Assembly (NCBI RefSeq): GCF_001424025.1
Contig: NZ_LMPZ01000005.1
Location: 88,063 to 152,062, forward strand
Direction of reading: 5' to 3'
DNA from: Brevundimonas sp. Leaf363
GTDB lineage: Bacteria > Pseudomonadota > Alphaproteobacteria > Caulobacterales > Caulobacteraceae
Length of the DNA: 64,000 nucleotides
Part shown: positions 7,001 through 15,264 of the stretch, in pieces
Layout: each line of letters opens with the position of its first letter
How positions within the stretch are numbered: position 1 is the stretch's first letter
The notes under the pieces: model-generated
Told to the model about the DNA's origin: nothing
Seen by the model: the letters and a program-made list of their open reading frames with translations, nothing else
Databases searched by the model: none
Program-made: the position numbers and the translations under genes

Positions 7001-8887
7001 CTATTGCATCGGCCGGGCGCCAGCCGGCGGTGCGCTCGGCTCCAACACTACGCCGGTCAGGGCCATGGCGCAGGCGATGACGGCGCAGGCGGCGGCGAGG
7101 CCCGCCACGGAGCGGCCGCCCATGCCCACCGGCTGCAAGGGCCGGACGAACAGCATGATCAACAGCGCCAGCAGCACGGTGACGGCCGGCACCGTCGCTC
7201 CGACGCCCAGAAACACGCCGTGGCTCCAGCCCATCAGCCAGCCGCCCATCACCACGCCCGCCACGACCGGCGGGACCAGCGACGGCCACCGCTCCAGCTT
7301 CGCGCCGATCAGAGCGGACACGGCGGCCGTCCCGCTGGCGACCAGCACCGGCCAGACGAACAGGAAGGCGGCTTGCGGCGCGAACGCCTGCGCCAGCGCG
7401 GCCAGCACCATGACCAGCAGGATCAGCCCCAGCCAGCCGCCCCAAGGCGGCCGCGCGTCGGCCTTGGGCCACAGGCTGAGGCTGGCCGCGATGACCGCTG
7501 CGCCGATCATTACGACGTCCACCCCGCCGACCAGCAGCACCACCCCGGCCGACAGGACGATCACCCCGGCCAGCACCCTGCGCCCGATCAGGTCGCGGCC
7601 GATGATGGCGGTCAGGGCGATGGAGGTGACCATCAGGGCGACCCCGGCCTCCAGCCACGGCAGTCGCCGCATCATCAGATAATAGCTCTCCATCGACCCG
7701 GCTCTTTGGCCCATCGGACCGGCCAGCACGCGGACCAGGCCCGTCAGGACGACGGCCGTGGTGATGGTCCAGATCCCGCCCAGAATGCCACCGCCCAGAT
7801 CGGCGAAGGTCAGCCCCGACGCATGGCGCGCCCCCCAGGCCGCGAACAGCCACAGCACGGCCGCGATCCCCAGCAGCGTCCAGCCAAAGGCCGGCGCATG
7901 GCCGATGATGAACTGGCCGAAGACGTCGGCGTAGACGCGGTCGACCGTCGCGGTCGGCAGGGCTGGCGCACGGAGCAGCGCGTCGGTCGCCTCCAGCGCC
8001 TGCGATCCGATGTGCTGCAGCGACCCCTGGTCCAGCGCCTCGGGGGTCGAGGTCGCCGAGTGATACTGGCTCGGCCGGCCGATGAAGGCAAAGTTCAGGC
8101 CCGGCGTCCCCTGCTCCTTGGGGATGGTGTAATCGGTGCCGTTGGGCATGTTCTCATAGACGAAGATGGCCAGCGAATTGCTGTCCGGCCCGCCCGTCGC
8201 GCGGCGCGATGCGCGCTCGTAGACGGCGATGGTCTCGGCGTTGCCCCGGCCCGTCTCGAACATGGCCGCCCGGCCCCCGCCGCCGCGCGCCTCCAGGTTC
8301 ACGACCATGCCGACGCGGGTGCGCAGGGGGTGTTCGTTGAAGAAGATGCGGGCGCCGTCCAGGCCGATCTCCTCGGCGTCGGTGATCAGGACGATCAGGT
8401 CGCGTTTCGCCGCGCCACGCGCCTTGATGGCGCGCACGCCCTCCAGAATGGCGGCGACGCCCGTGGCGTCATCGGCCGCGCCGGGCGAGCCGACGGCGCT
8501 GTCGTAGTGGGCCATCATGACGACGGCGGGCGCCGCCGGGTCGGCGCCGGGCAGGACGCCGATGAGGTTCTGCGCGACGGCCGGCGGCTGGGCGACGCCG
8601 CGCTCGCGCATGGCCTGAATGACGCGCGGATCCAGCGCGCCCGTCTGCACCTGCGGCGACAAGCCCAGGGCCGTCATTCGCGCCAGCAGCCGCTCGCGCA
8701 CGGCGGCGTGCTCGGCCGATCCGGCCGGGTGCGGCGCGCGGGCGATCAGGCGCACGTCGTCCATGGCCCGCTCGGCCGAGAAGTCGCTGGCAGCCGCCTG
8801 TCGCCCCACCGGCGCCGGCGTCTGCAGTGTGGCGATGGCCAGACCCAGGGCCAGAGCCAGGGTTCCGATCAGAAGTCCTAGTCGCAT
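7001..8887 (-). CDS. Membrane-bound M28-family zinc peptidase
   Basis: This is a 628-residue protein. An N-terminal membrane anchor (MRLGLLIGTLALALGLAIATL) is followed by a periplasmic M28 aminopeptidase domain over about residues 50-320. Metal-site motifs are VVMMAHYDS, GAADDATG, ITDAEEIGLDGA and QYHSATST. After it come eight or so hydrophobic helices filling the C-terminal half. This layout resembles the vacuolar membrane protease (Pff1) type. The start is ATG 8887, preceded by GGGGGAAG. An upstream in-frame start is possible but has no ribosome site. The substrate is unknown. Confidence 0.88.
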   Translation of the reverse strand: MRLGLLIGTLALALGLAIATLQTPAPVGRQAAASDFSAERAMDDVRLIARAPHPAGSAEHAAVRERLLARMTALGLSPQVQTGALDPRVIQAMRERGVAQPPAVAQNLIGVLPGADPAAPAVVMMAHYDSAVGSPGAADDATGVAAILEGVRAIKARGAAKRDLIVLITDAEEIGLDGARIFFNEHPLRTRVGMVVNLEARGGGGRAAMFETGRGNAETIAVYERASRRATGGPDSNSLAIFVYENMPNGTDYTIPKEQGTPGLNFAFIGRPSQYHSATSTPEALDQGSLQHIGSQALEATDALLRAPALPTATVDRVYADVFGQFIIGHAPAFGWTLLGIAAVLWLFAAWGARHASGLTFADLGGGILGGIWTITTAVVLTGLVRVLAGPMGQRAGSMESYYLMMRRLPWLEAGVALMVTSIALTAIIGRDLIGRRVLAGVIVLSAGVVLLVGGVDVVMIGAAVIAASLSLWPKADARPPWGGWLGLILLVMVLAALAQAFAPQAAFLFVWPVLVASGTAAVSALIGAKLERWPSLVPPVVAGVVMGGWLMGWSHGVFLGVGATVPAVTVLLALLIMLFVRPLQPVGMGGRSVAGLAAACAVIACAMALTGVVLEPSAPPAGARPMQ

Positions 8888-8961
8888 CAGCTTCCCCCAC
8901 AGGGCGCGCAATAGGGCGCGTGGCGGCGGCTTGTGCAAGCCTGCTCAGCGCCTCGGCGAGA

Positions 8962-9774
8962 TCAGGCCGCGCGGCTCAGGCTGCGGTCGGCCTTGATGTA
9001 GAGGCCCGGCCGGCCGGCGATGCCGCGGAAGGCGACGGTCTCGCCCTCGGGCCGTTCGTCCAGCCCCAGGAACAGGCAACCGTCGTCCAGCAGCCGTCGG
9101 TCCAGCGCGTCCAGCAGCCGCGAGCGGCGTCCCGGCTCCATGTCCTTCAACAGGTGGCGACAGAAGATGACGTCGTACTGCAGGGTGTCGGACGGCTCGT
9201 CCAGCAGGTTGCCGCGTGTGAAGGTCACAGCCTGGCGCAGGGCCGGCCGGGCGCGCCAGCCGTCCTCGACCTGTTCAAACCAGCGCAGCATGGTCGACGC
9301 CGACAGTCCTTTCTGGATCTCGAAGGCGGTGTAGAGGCCGCTTCTGGCCTTCTCGATCGACCGGCCGGCCAGATCGACGCCCTGCACCTCGGCGTCGACG
9401 CCCGCGTCCATCGCCGCCATGGCCAGCGAATAGGCTTCCTGTCCGGTCGACGTCCCCGCCGACCAGATGCGCACGGGCCGGCCGCGCGCCTTGGCCAGGG
9501 CCGGCAGCACTTCGCGGGCGAAGCTGTCGAACACCGCCCGGTCGCGCCGGAACCAGGTCTCGCCGTTCAGCAGGGCCTCGATCACCGACCAGCCCAGCGA
9601 GGCGACCGGCTGATCGGCCAGCGAATGCAGCATCGCCTCGACGCTGTCGAAGCCTTCGCGTCGCGCGACGGGACCCAGCCGGTGGTTGGCCAGCTGCATC
9701 CGGTCGCGCGTCAGCCGATAGCCGGCGCGCGTCGCCATCAGGGCCTGCAGGCGTTCGAAGTCGGCCGGGCTCAC
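8962..9774 (-). CDS. cheR: CheR-type methyltransferase (divergent)
   Basis: The 270-residue protein has the CheR order: an N-terminal helical domain (residues about 1-70), then NGETWFRRD and the SAM-binding AGTSTGQEAYSLAM. CheR methylates glutamates of chemoreceptors. Some conserved positions differ: the usual FCRNVLIYF appears as FCRHLLKDM, and the usual GCSTGEEPYS appears as GTSTGQEAYS. Activity is therefore likely but not certain. The GTG start at 9774 overlaps the response-regulator stop by 4 bases, so the two are co-translated. Confidence 0.85.
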   Translation of the reverse strand: MSPADFERLQALMATRAGYRLTRDRMQLANHRLGPVARREGFDSVEAMLHSLADQPVASLGWSVIEALLNGETWFRRDRAVFDSFAREVLPALAKARGRPVRIWSAGTSTGQEAYSLAMAAMDAGVDAEVQGVDLAGRSIEKARSGLYTAFEIQKGLSASTMLRWFEQVEDGWRARPALRQAVTFTRGNLLDEPSDTLQYDVIFCRHLLKDMEPGRRSRLLDALDRRLLDDGCLFLGLDERPEGETVAFRGIAGRPGLYIKADRSLSRAA

Positions 9775-10157
9775 GCCACCGCCCCCACTTCGGCGAACTT
9801 GGATTGCAGGATCTCGCCGTCGAACGGCTTCATCACATAGTCGTCGGCGCCGGCGTCCAGCGCCTCCGCGATCCGTTCGGCGCGGGTCTCGATGGTGCAG
9901 AACAGCACCTTGGGCTGGTCGCCGCCGGGCAGGGCGCGCAGCCGCCCCAGAAAGGTCAGGCCGTCCATCACCGGCATGGCCCAGTCCAGAAGGATCACCT
10001 CCGGCATGGCCCCGGCGCAGAAGGTCAGGGCCTCCGCGCCGTCACCGGCCTCGTCGACCTCGAAGCCGAGGCCCTCGACGATGCGCCGCGCGACCTTGCG
10101 GATGATCCGGCTGTCGTCGACGATCAGGCAGGTCCTGGGGTCCAAGGCGAGCGTCAT
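9771..10157 (-). CDS. Single-domain CheY-like response regulator
   Basis: The product is 128 residues, one receiver domain only. IVDDSRIIRKVARR carries the acidic pair, LLDWAMPVMDG the phosphorylatable Asp, FCTIETRAERIAEALDAGADDYVMKPF the Thr and Lys switch residues. There is no output domain. The start is taken as ATG 10157 (MTLALDPRTCLIVDD); a longer frame begins at 10175. It sits between chpT upstream and cheR downstream on the same strand, suggesting a signalling operon. Whether it receives phosphate from ChpT or from a chemotaxis kinase cannot be read from sequence. Confidence 0.92.
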   Translation of the reverse strand: MTLALDPRTCLIVDDSRIIRKVARRIVEGLGFEVDEAGDGAEALTFCAGAMPEVILLDWAMPVMDGLTFLGRLRALPGGDQPKVLFCTIETRAERIAEALDAGADDYVMKPFDGEILQSKFAEVGAVA

Positions 10158-10244
10158 CCCGTGCCGGCCCGCCAAACGCAGGCCGCGCGCATCGACCGCC
10201 CTTATCGGGCGCGCCGGGTTAACGAGCGGTTGGGATTCAGGCCT

Positions 10245-10901
10245 TTAGCGCGGCAGGCGAGCCGTCAGAACCACGCAACCCTCCGCCACGTCCAGCGTCA
10301 GCACGCCGCCGGCGTTGCGGACCGTCAGCCACAGCCAGTAGGGCTGGATCCACTGGCCCTGCAGCCCCTCGCTCAGCCGCTCGCCGCGCAGGCCGCTGGC
10401 GGCCTCGGGCTTCAGCCGGGCGCGGGCGCCGACGGCCTCTCCGATCAGCACCAGGTCGCCGCCTTCGCGCCGCGCCGTCACCGTCGCCTCCCCGCCGGTC
10501 GGCAGGGCGGCGTGGGTCAGATAGGCCAGGTTGACCAGTGTCCGCGCCGCCGGCTTGGAAAAGTCGGTCTCCTCCAGCACCCAGGCCAGGCTGGCCCGCC
10601 CGCCCTCGGTCAGGCCCGCGACCAGCTCCTTCAAGGTCTCGCCGGTGAAGCGTTCGGCCGTCGTCGCCGCGCCGAAGGCGACGCGGGCGAACTGGACCAG
10701 CGCCGTCAACTTGGTCGCGCTCTGCCGGATCAGCGACAAGGCGTCGTCGCGCATGTCCGCCGCGCTGGGATCGTCCAGCAGGTCCAGGCCCGAGACGATG
10801 GCGCCCGCGGGGCTGATGAAGTCGTGGCACAGCTTGGCCGCGACCAGGGCGGCCAGATCGGCGCCGTCGATGTTCAGCGGCTGGGCTTGGGCGTCGGTCA
10901 T
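10245..10901 (-). CDS. chpT: Histidine phosphotransferase ChpT
   Basis: The 218-residue protein matches ChpT, which passes phosphate from the kinase CckA to CtrA and CpdR and so controls the alphaproteobacterial cell cycle. The dimerisation helix has the phosphorylated H26 in AAKLCHDFISPAGAIVSGLD, followed by ADMRDDALSLI and a degenerate ATPase-like domain without nucleotide-binding boxes, ending with GVLTLDVAEGCVVLTARL. It is the first gene of a minus-strand group with the response regulator and CheR, 87 bases apart. It is divergent from cysQ. Confidence 0.95.
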   Translation of the reverse strand: MTDAQAQPLNIDGADLAALVAAKLCHDFISPAGAIVSGLDLLDDPSAADMRDDALSLIRQSATKLTALVQFARVAFGAATTAERFTGETLKELVAGLTEGGRASLAWVLEETDFSKPAARTLVNLAYLTHAALPTGGEATVTARREGGDLVLIGEAVGARARLKPEAASGLRGERLSEGLQGQWIQPYWLWLTVRNAGGVLTLDVAEGCVVLTARLPR

Positions 10902-10987
10902 AGGCGAGGAGGCGTCCTGTTCGGGGTGGCGCCAAGCTGGGGTGATTTGTCTGGGGTTTGAACCCCGCCATGCGATAAGCCGGCCTC

Positions 10988-11773
10988 ATGAGCGATCAAC
11001 TTCAGGCCGACCTGGCCTCCGGCGCCCTGACCGAGGCTTTGGCCGACATCGCCGAGGCCGCCGGCCGCGTGATCCTGCCCTACTGGCGCGCCGGCGCCCA
11101 GGTGTCGCGCAAGGCCGACGCCAGCCCTGTCACCGAGGCGGACCAGAAGGCCGAGGCCCTGATCCTGACGGCGCTGGCGCGGCGGTGGCCCGGCGTGCAG
11201 GCGGTGGCCGAGGAGAGCGTCGCGGCGGACGGCGCCCCGTCGCGGATGGAGACCCGTCGCTGGCTGATCGACCCGCTGGACGGTACGCGCGGCTTCGTCG
11301 AGGGCCGGGAAAGCTTCACCGTCAACATCGCCCTGATCGAGGGCGACGCCCCGGTCGCGGGCGTGATCCACGCGCCGGCGACGGGCCAGACCTGGCGCAC
11401 GGTCACGCCGGGCGAGGGGGCTGCGAAGCGTCATGCGGGCGGCGATTGGGCTCCCATCCATGTCCGGGCTCGGCCGGACGAGCCGGTCGCCCTTGTCAGT
11501 CTCAGCATCACCGAGGACGCCGCGCGCGCGCTAGCAGATGCGACCGGCTGCATGCGCTGGATCGCAATGGATTCGTCGCTGAAGTTCTGCCTCCTGGCCG
11601 AGGGCGGCGCCGACGCCTATGCGCGCACAGGCCCGACCTATGAATGGGACACGGCGGCCGGTCAGGCGGTGCTGGAGGCGGCGGGCGGGCGCATGATCGG
11701 GCCTGACGGGCGGCGTTTCGCCTACGGCAAGCCGGGCCTGCTGAACGGCGCCTTTACCGCTGTCGCAGGCTGA
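10988..11773 (+). CDS. cysQ: 3'(2'),5'-bisphosphate nucleotidase CysQ
   Basis: This 261-residue enzyme of the inositol-monophosphatase superfamily dephosphorylates adenosine 3',5'-bisphosphate (pAp) left by sulfate assimilation and other sulfotransfer reactions. Metal-binding motifs are present: the acidic AEES, the core DPLDGTRGF, and the distal EWDTAAGQAVLEAAGG. SSLKFCLLAEGGADAY is typical of CysQ rather than of inositol phosphatases. The stop abuts the convergent gene at 11774 with no spacer. Confidence 0.92.
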   Translation: MSDQLQADLASGALTEALADIAEAAGRVILPYWRAGAQVSRKADASPVTEADQKAEALILTALARRWPGVQAVAEESVAADGAPSRMETRRWLIDPLDGTRGFVEGRESFTVNIALIEGDAPVAGVIHAPATGQTWRTVTPGEGAAKRHAGGDWAPIHVRARPDEPVALVSLSITEDAARALADATGCMRWIAMDSSLKFCLLAEGGADAYARTGPTYEWDTAAGQAVLEAAGGRMIGPDGRRFAYGKPGLLNGAFTAVAG

Positions 11774-13015
11774 TCAGACGGTCTGCCGGCTGGGCAGCAG
11801 CCTCATGGCGCGGTCGGCCAAGGCCGGGGCGCCCCAGTCACGGGCCGCGTCGGCGGCCTCGATGAGCACCAGTCCCACGCCCATCATCGCGGGCCCGCCC
11901 AGCGCCTGCCGCGCCAGCCCGACGCGAACCAGGCCGATCTGGTCGGCGGCCCAGTCGATCGGCGTCTGACCGACCGAAAGGCGGCGCTTCAGCTGCTCGG
12001 CCATGCTGTCCAGCATGGTCTTGTCGCCCGCCGCTTCAGCCGCCTCGACCTGCAGCGAGACCCGGCGCTCGCGCGCCAGCGCCCCGAGGATGGAGCCCGG
12101 CTCGGCGGCCAGGGCCTCGGCCTGCATCAGGGCGGTCAGCGAGGCCTGCGGATCGCCGGCGCGGGCGATCTGGATGGCGGCCCAGTCCAGCGGGCTGTGG
12201 TCGGGGGTGAACTGTTCGGCGGCGGCGTCGAACAGCACGCACGCCTGGGCGGCCGCCGCATCGTCGTGCGCCAGCGCGGCCAGACCGGCCAGTCCCGCCG
12301 CGCACAGCATCAGGGCCCGCGCGCGGGTCAGGGGCCGGTAATCCGGCGACGCCGCCTCGACCAGCAGGCTCAGCTCGCGCCCCGCCTGGTCCAGCAACCG
12401 CGCATCCCGCTGCAGCACGCCGCCTTCCAGCAGCAGGGCGGCGCGGTCCAGCTGCAGGTCCTCGGCCTGATCGCGGGGCAGGGCGTGGCGGCTGTCATGC
12501 TCGGCCGCATCCATCAGGGCGGCGGCGTCCATCAAGGCGGCCACGTCGCCGACCAGCCGTTGGCGACGCGCGGCGACCCGGGCATGGACGGCGGCCAGCT
12601 GGGCGCCCAGATCGCGCGCCGGCGGCTGCGTCGCCTCGATCAGGGCGCCGGCCTCCGCCAGAGCTTGCGCCCGCCCGAACAGATCGAAGTCCAGCAACAG
12701 CACCCGCACGCGTTCAATGGTCGTGCGGGCGTGGGCGTCGGGGGTGACCGCGCGGCGCGCCGCGTCCTCGGCGGCGCTCTTCGCCTTGTCCAGTGCGACG
12801 CGTCGACCGCTGCGGCGCGCCTGTTCGCGCCACAGGGCGGCGGCGCGCAGGGCGGCGTCCATCGGCTTGCGGCACGAGACGCGGCCGGCGTCCACGCTCT
12901 GGGCGCGCGCCTCGGCCTCGACCAGATTGGCGCCGATCAGCTCCAGCCAGCTCAGGTCTTCGCTCTCGCGCGCCTGGGCGAACAGTTTTCGCAGATCTCT
13001 GCCGAACTCGAACAT
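11774..13015 (-). CDS. Helical-repeat protein of unknown function
   Basis: The 413-residue protein is almost all helix, Ala-rich, with TPR-like arrays (for example ARALMLCAAGLAGLAALAHDD and DWAAIQIARAGDPQASLTALMQAEAL). No signal peptide or membrane segment is visible, so it is probably cytoplasmic. An 18-base tandem duplication near 12510-12550 produces AALMDAAALMDA. The start is taken as ATG 13015 (MFEFGRDLRKLF) rather than the TTG six bases upstream. I recognise no named family. TPR proteins usually scaffold complexes. Confidence 0.7.
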   Translation of the reverse strand: MFEFGRDLRKLFAQARESEDLSWLELIGANLVEAEARAQSVDAGRVSCRKPMDAALRAAALWREQARRSGRRVALDKAKSAAEDAARRAVTPDAHARTTIERVRVLLLDFDLFGRAQALAEAGALIEATQPPARDLGAQLAAVHARVAARRQRLVGDVAALMDAAALMDAAEHDSRHALPRDQAEDLQLDRAALLLEGGVLQRDARLLDQAGRELSLLVEAASPDYRPLTRARALMLCAAGLAGLAALAHDDAAAAQACVLFDAAAEQFTPDHSPLDWAAIQIARAGDPQASLTALMQAEALAAEPGSILGALARERRVSLQVEAAEAAGDKTMLDSMAEQLKRRLSVGQTPIDWAADQIGLVRVGLARQALGGPAMMGVGLVLIEAADAARDWGAPALADRAMRLLPSRQTV

Positions 13016-13121
13016 CGTCAACCCTGGCCAGCCGTCCCGGTTCGGGACCGTCGTAAGCTCTCGCCCGACGCTCCTGCAAACGCGACGCCGCCCGTTGCGT
13101 TCGGCTTGGCCTTAAAGGTCG

Positions 13122-13463
13122 CTAACCCAGGTCGGGCGTCCGCCGCAGGCAGACCTCCAGCGCCGCCTCGGCGCCGTTCAGATGTTCGCTCAGGTCGCGG
13201 ACCGCGGCGATCCGCTCGCGTGTCTGGTCGGCGTCGGCCGACGCGCCCGGGCGGCCCGCCGCCGCAGCCGCCTGACCGGACGCCAGCGACCAGTACAGCG
13301 CCGCATCGAACAGCTGCCGCCCGCGCGCGCTCTCGCCGCCCTCCAGCTCCGACGCCGCCTGCGTCAGCCCCGAGCAGCGCACCGTGTCCTGATAGGACAA
13401 CAAGCCGCCGCCCGCGCCTTCCGGCGCGACCAGCGTCAGCAGCAAGGTGGCGATCAGATGCAT
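13122..13463 (-). CDS. Small secreted protein of unknown function
   Basis: The product has 113 residues. MHLIATLLLTLVAPEGAGG looks like a signal peptide. The mature part has two Cys (YQDTVRCSGL and ALEVCLRRT) that could form a disulphide in the periplasm, with helical Ala-rich sequence between (FDAALYWSLASGQAAAAAG). It resembles small unnamed Caulobacterales proteins but I can give no function. It is on the same strand as prfC, 116 bases downstream of it. Confidence 0.6.
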   Translation of the reverse strand: MHLIATLLLTLVAPEGAGGGLLSYQDTVRCSGLTQAASELEGGESARGRQLFDAALYWSLASGQAAAAAGRPGASADADQTRERIAAVRDLSEHLNGAEAALEVCLRRTPDLG

Positions 13464-13579
13464 GGACTCTCCGCGGCTCCACGCCCCCGCAGAACCTTCA
13501 CCCCCACATGACCACGCGCCTGTGGCCGAAGGAAGTCGCTCGCCCGATCAAAATCGCGCGTTGAGCGAGCCGAAGGGGC

Positions 13580-15208
13580 CTAGCCCCGCTCCCTCGTCTT
13601 GGTGAAGCTGATCTGCGTGAAGCGTTCGCCAACGTAACCGGTCTCCCAACTGGACTTGGCCAGGAAGACCGGGGCCTGGTCGATGTCGCGGGCCATCTGG
13701 GGACGGTATTTGCCGGTGAAGTCGTCGATGTCGGCGTCCGACCCGCCGATCCAGCGCGCCTCGGCGTAGGGGCTGGGCTCGAACACGACGTCCAGGCCGT
13801 ATTCCTCGCTCAACCGGTCGGCCATGACCTCGAACTGCAGCTGGCCGACGGCGCCGACGATGAAGTCGCTGCCGATCTCGGGCCGGAACAGCTGGGTCAC
13901 GCCTTCTTCGGCCAGACCCTCCAGCGCCTTCTTCAGGTGCTTGGCCTTCAGCGGATCCTTGACCCGCACGCGCTGCAGGATTTCCGGCGCAAAGTTCGGC
14001 AGGCCGGCGAAGCGGATCATGCCGCTCTCGGACAGGCTGTCGCCCACACGCAGCACGCCGTGGTTTGGAATGCCGATGACGTCGCCGGCGAAGGCTTCCT
14101 CGGCCAGCTCGCGGTCCGAGGCGAAGAACATGATGGGGGCGTTCACGCTGAGCGACTTGCCGGTGTTCTGCACCTTCAGCTTCATGCCGCGCTTGAAGCT
14201 GCCGGACGCCATGCGGAACATGGCGATACGGTCGCGGTGGTTGGGGTCCATATTGGCCTGGACCTTGAAGACGAAGCCGGTGACCTCGCCCTGCGCCGGC
14301 TCGACCGTGATGGCCTCGGGCGCCGGCGCGTTGCGGGTTTCGGGCGGCGCCTCCTTGCGGGCCGCCATCGTCTTGGGCGGCGGCGCCCAGTCGGCGATGG
14401 CCTTCAGCAGCTGCTCGATGCCGAAATGGCGCAGCGCCGAGCCCCACAGCACCGGCGTCATGTGGCCCTCCAAAAAGGCCGCGCGGTCGAACGGCTTGTA
14501 GCCGGCCTCGACCAGCTCCAGCGCCTCGGCCAGGTCGCCCTGTTCGGCGCCCTCGAAGTGGGCGGCGGCGTCGTCCAGCGGCAGGGCGTCGGGATGGCCC
14601 GCGTCCTCGTCCGAACCGGCGACCTTGCGCTTGTAGGGCTGGAACCGGCCGGTCCCCAGCTCGACCATGCCCCTGAGGCGATTGCCGCTCTCGGCCGGCC
14701 ACCAGATCGGCGACGGGTCCAGCTGCAGGCGGCTGGCGATCTCGTCCAGCAAGGCCATCGGGTCCTGGGCCTCGCGGTCCAGCTTGTTGATGAAGGTGAT
14801 GATCGGGATGTCGCGCAGGCGGCAGACCTCGAACAGCTTCAGCGTCTGCGGCTCGATGCCCTTGGCGGCGTCCAGCACCATGATGGCGCAGTCGGCGGCC
14901 GTCAGGGTGCGATAGGTGTCTTCCGAGAAGTCCTCGTGCCCGGGCGTGTCCAGCAAGTTGAACATCTTGCCGTCGTGCTCGAACGTCATGACCGAGGCGG
15001 TGACGGAGATGCCCCGCTCCTTCTCGATCTTCATCCAGTCCGACCGCGCCCGCCGCGCCTCGCCCCGCGCCCGCACCGCGCCGGCCGCGCGAATGGCGCC
15101 GCCCGCCAGCAGCAGGTGCTCGGTCAGTGTCGTCTTGCCCGCGTCGGGGTGGGCGATGATGGCGAAGGTTCTGCGGCGGGCAGCTTCTTCGGGGAGGGGC
15201 AGCGGCAT
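13580..15208 (-). CDS. prfC: Peptide chain release factor 3
   Basis: This 542-residue translational GTPase recycles RF1 and RF2 from the ribosome after peptide release. GTPase boxes are clear: IIAHPDAGKTT (G1), KERGISVTASV (G2), LLDTPGHEDF (G3) and FINKLDRE (G4). Domain II and III motifs follow (FVFKVQANMDPNHRDRIAF-type region, then VGAVGQLQFEVM). The start is ATG 15208 (MPLPLPEEAARRRTFAI). The RF3-specific VGQLQFEV and PIIWWPAE-type elements separate it from EF-G. Confidence 0.97.
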   Translation of the reverse strand: MPLPLPEEAARRRTFAIIAHPDAGKTTLTEHLLLAGGAIRAAGAVRARGEARRARSDWMKIEKERGISVTASVMTFEHDGKMFNLLDTPGHEDFSEDTYRTLTAADCAIMVLDAAKGIEPQTLKLFEVCRLRDIPIITFINKLDREAQDPMALLDEIASRLQLDPSPIWWPAESGNRLRGMVELGTGRFQPYKRKVAGSDEDAGHPDALPLDDAAAHFEGAEQGDLAEALELVEAGYKPFDRAAFLEGHMTPVLWGSALRHFGIEQLLKAIADWAPPPKTMAARKEAPPETRNAPAPEAITVEPAQGEVTGFVFKVQANMDPNHRDRIAMFRMASGSFKRGMKLKVQNTGKSLSVNAPIMFFASDRELAEEAFAGDVIGIPNHGVLRVGDSLSESGMIRFAGLPNFAPEILQRVRVKDPLKAKHLKKALEGLAEEGVTQLFRPEIGSDFIVGAVGQLQFEVMADRLSEEYGLDVVFEPSPYAEARWIGGSDADIDDFTGKYRPQMARDIDQAPVFLAKSSWETGYVGERFTQISFTKTRERG

Positions 15209-15264
15209 GGGAAATCCTTGGGCGGGCGCAGGTACCGCGCCGGCCGCCGGAAGTCACGCGCGGG

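Noticed and set aside
10217..10234. A TTAACGAGCGGTTGG sequence upstream of the response-regulator gene
   Set aside because: Only one half of a CtrA box is good (TTAA-N7-TTGG), so it does not meet the standard of the fliQ site.
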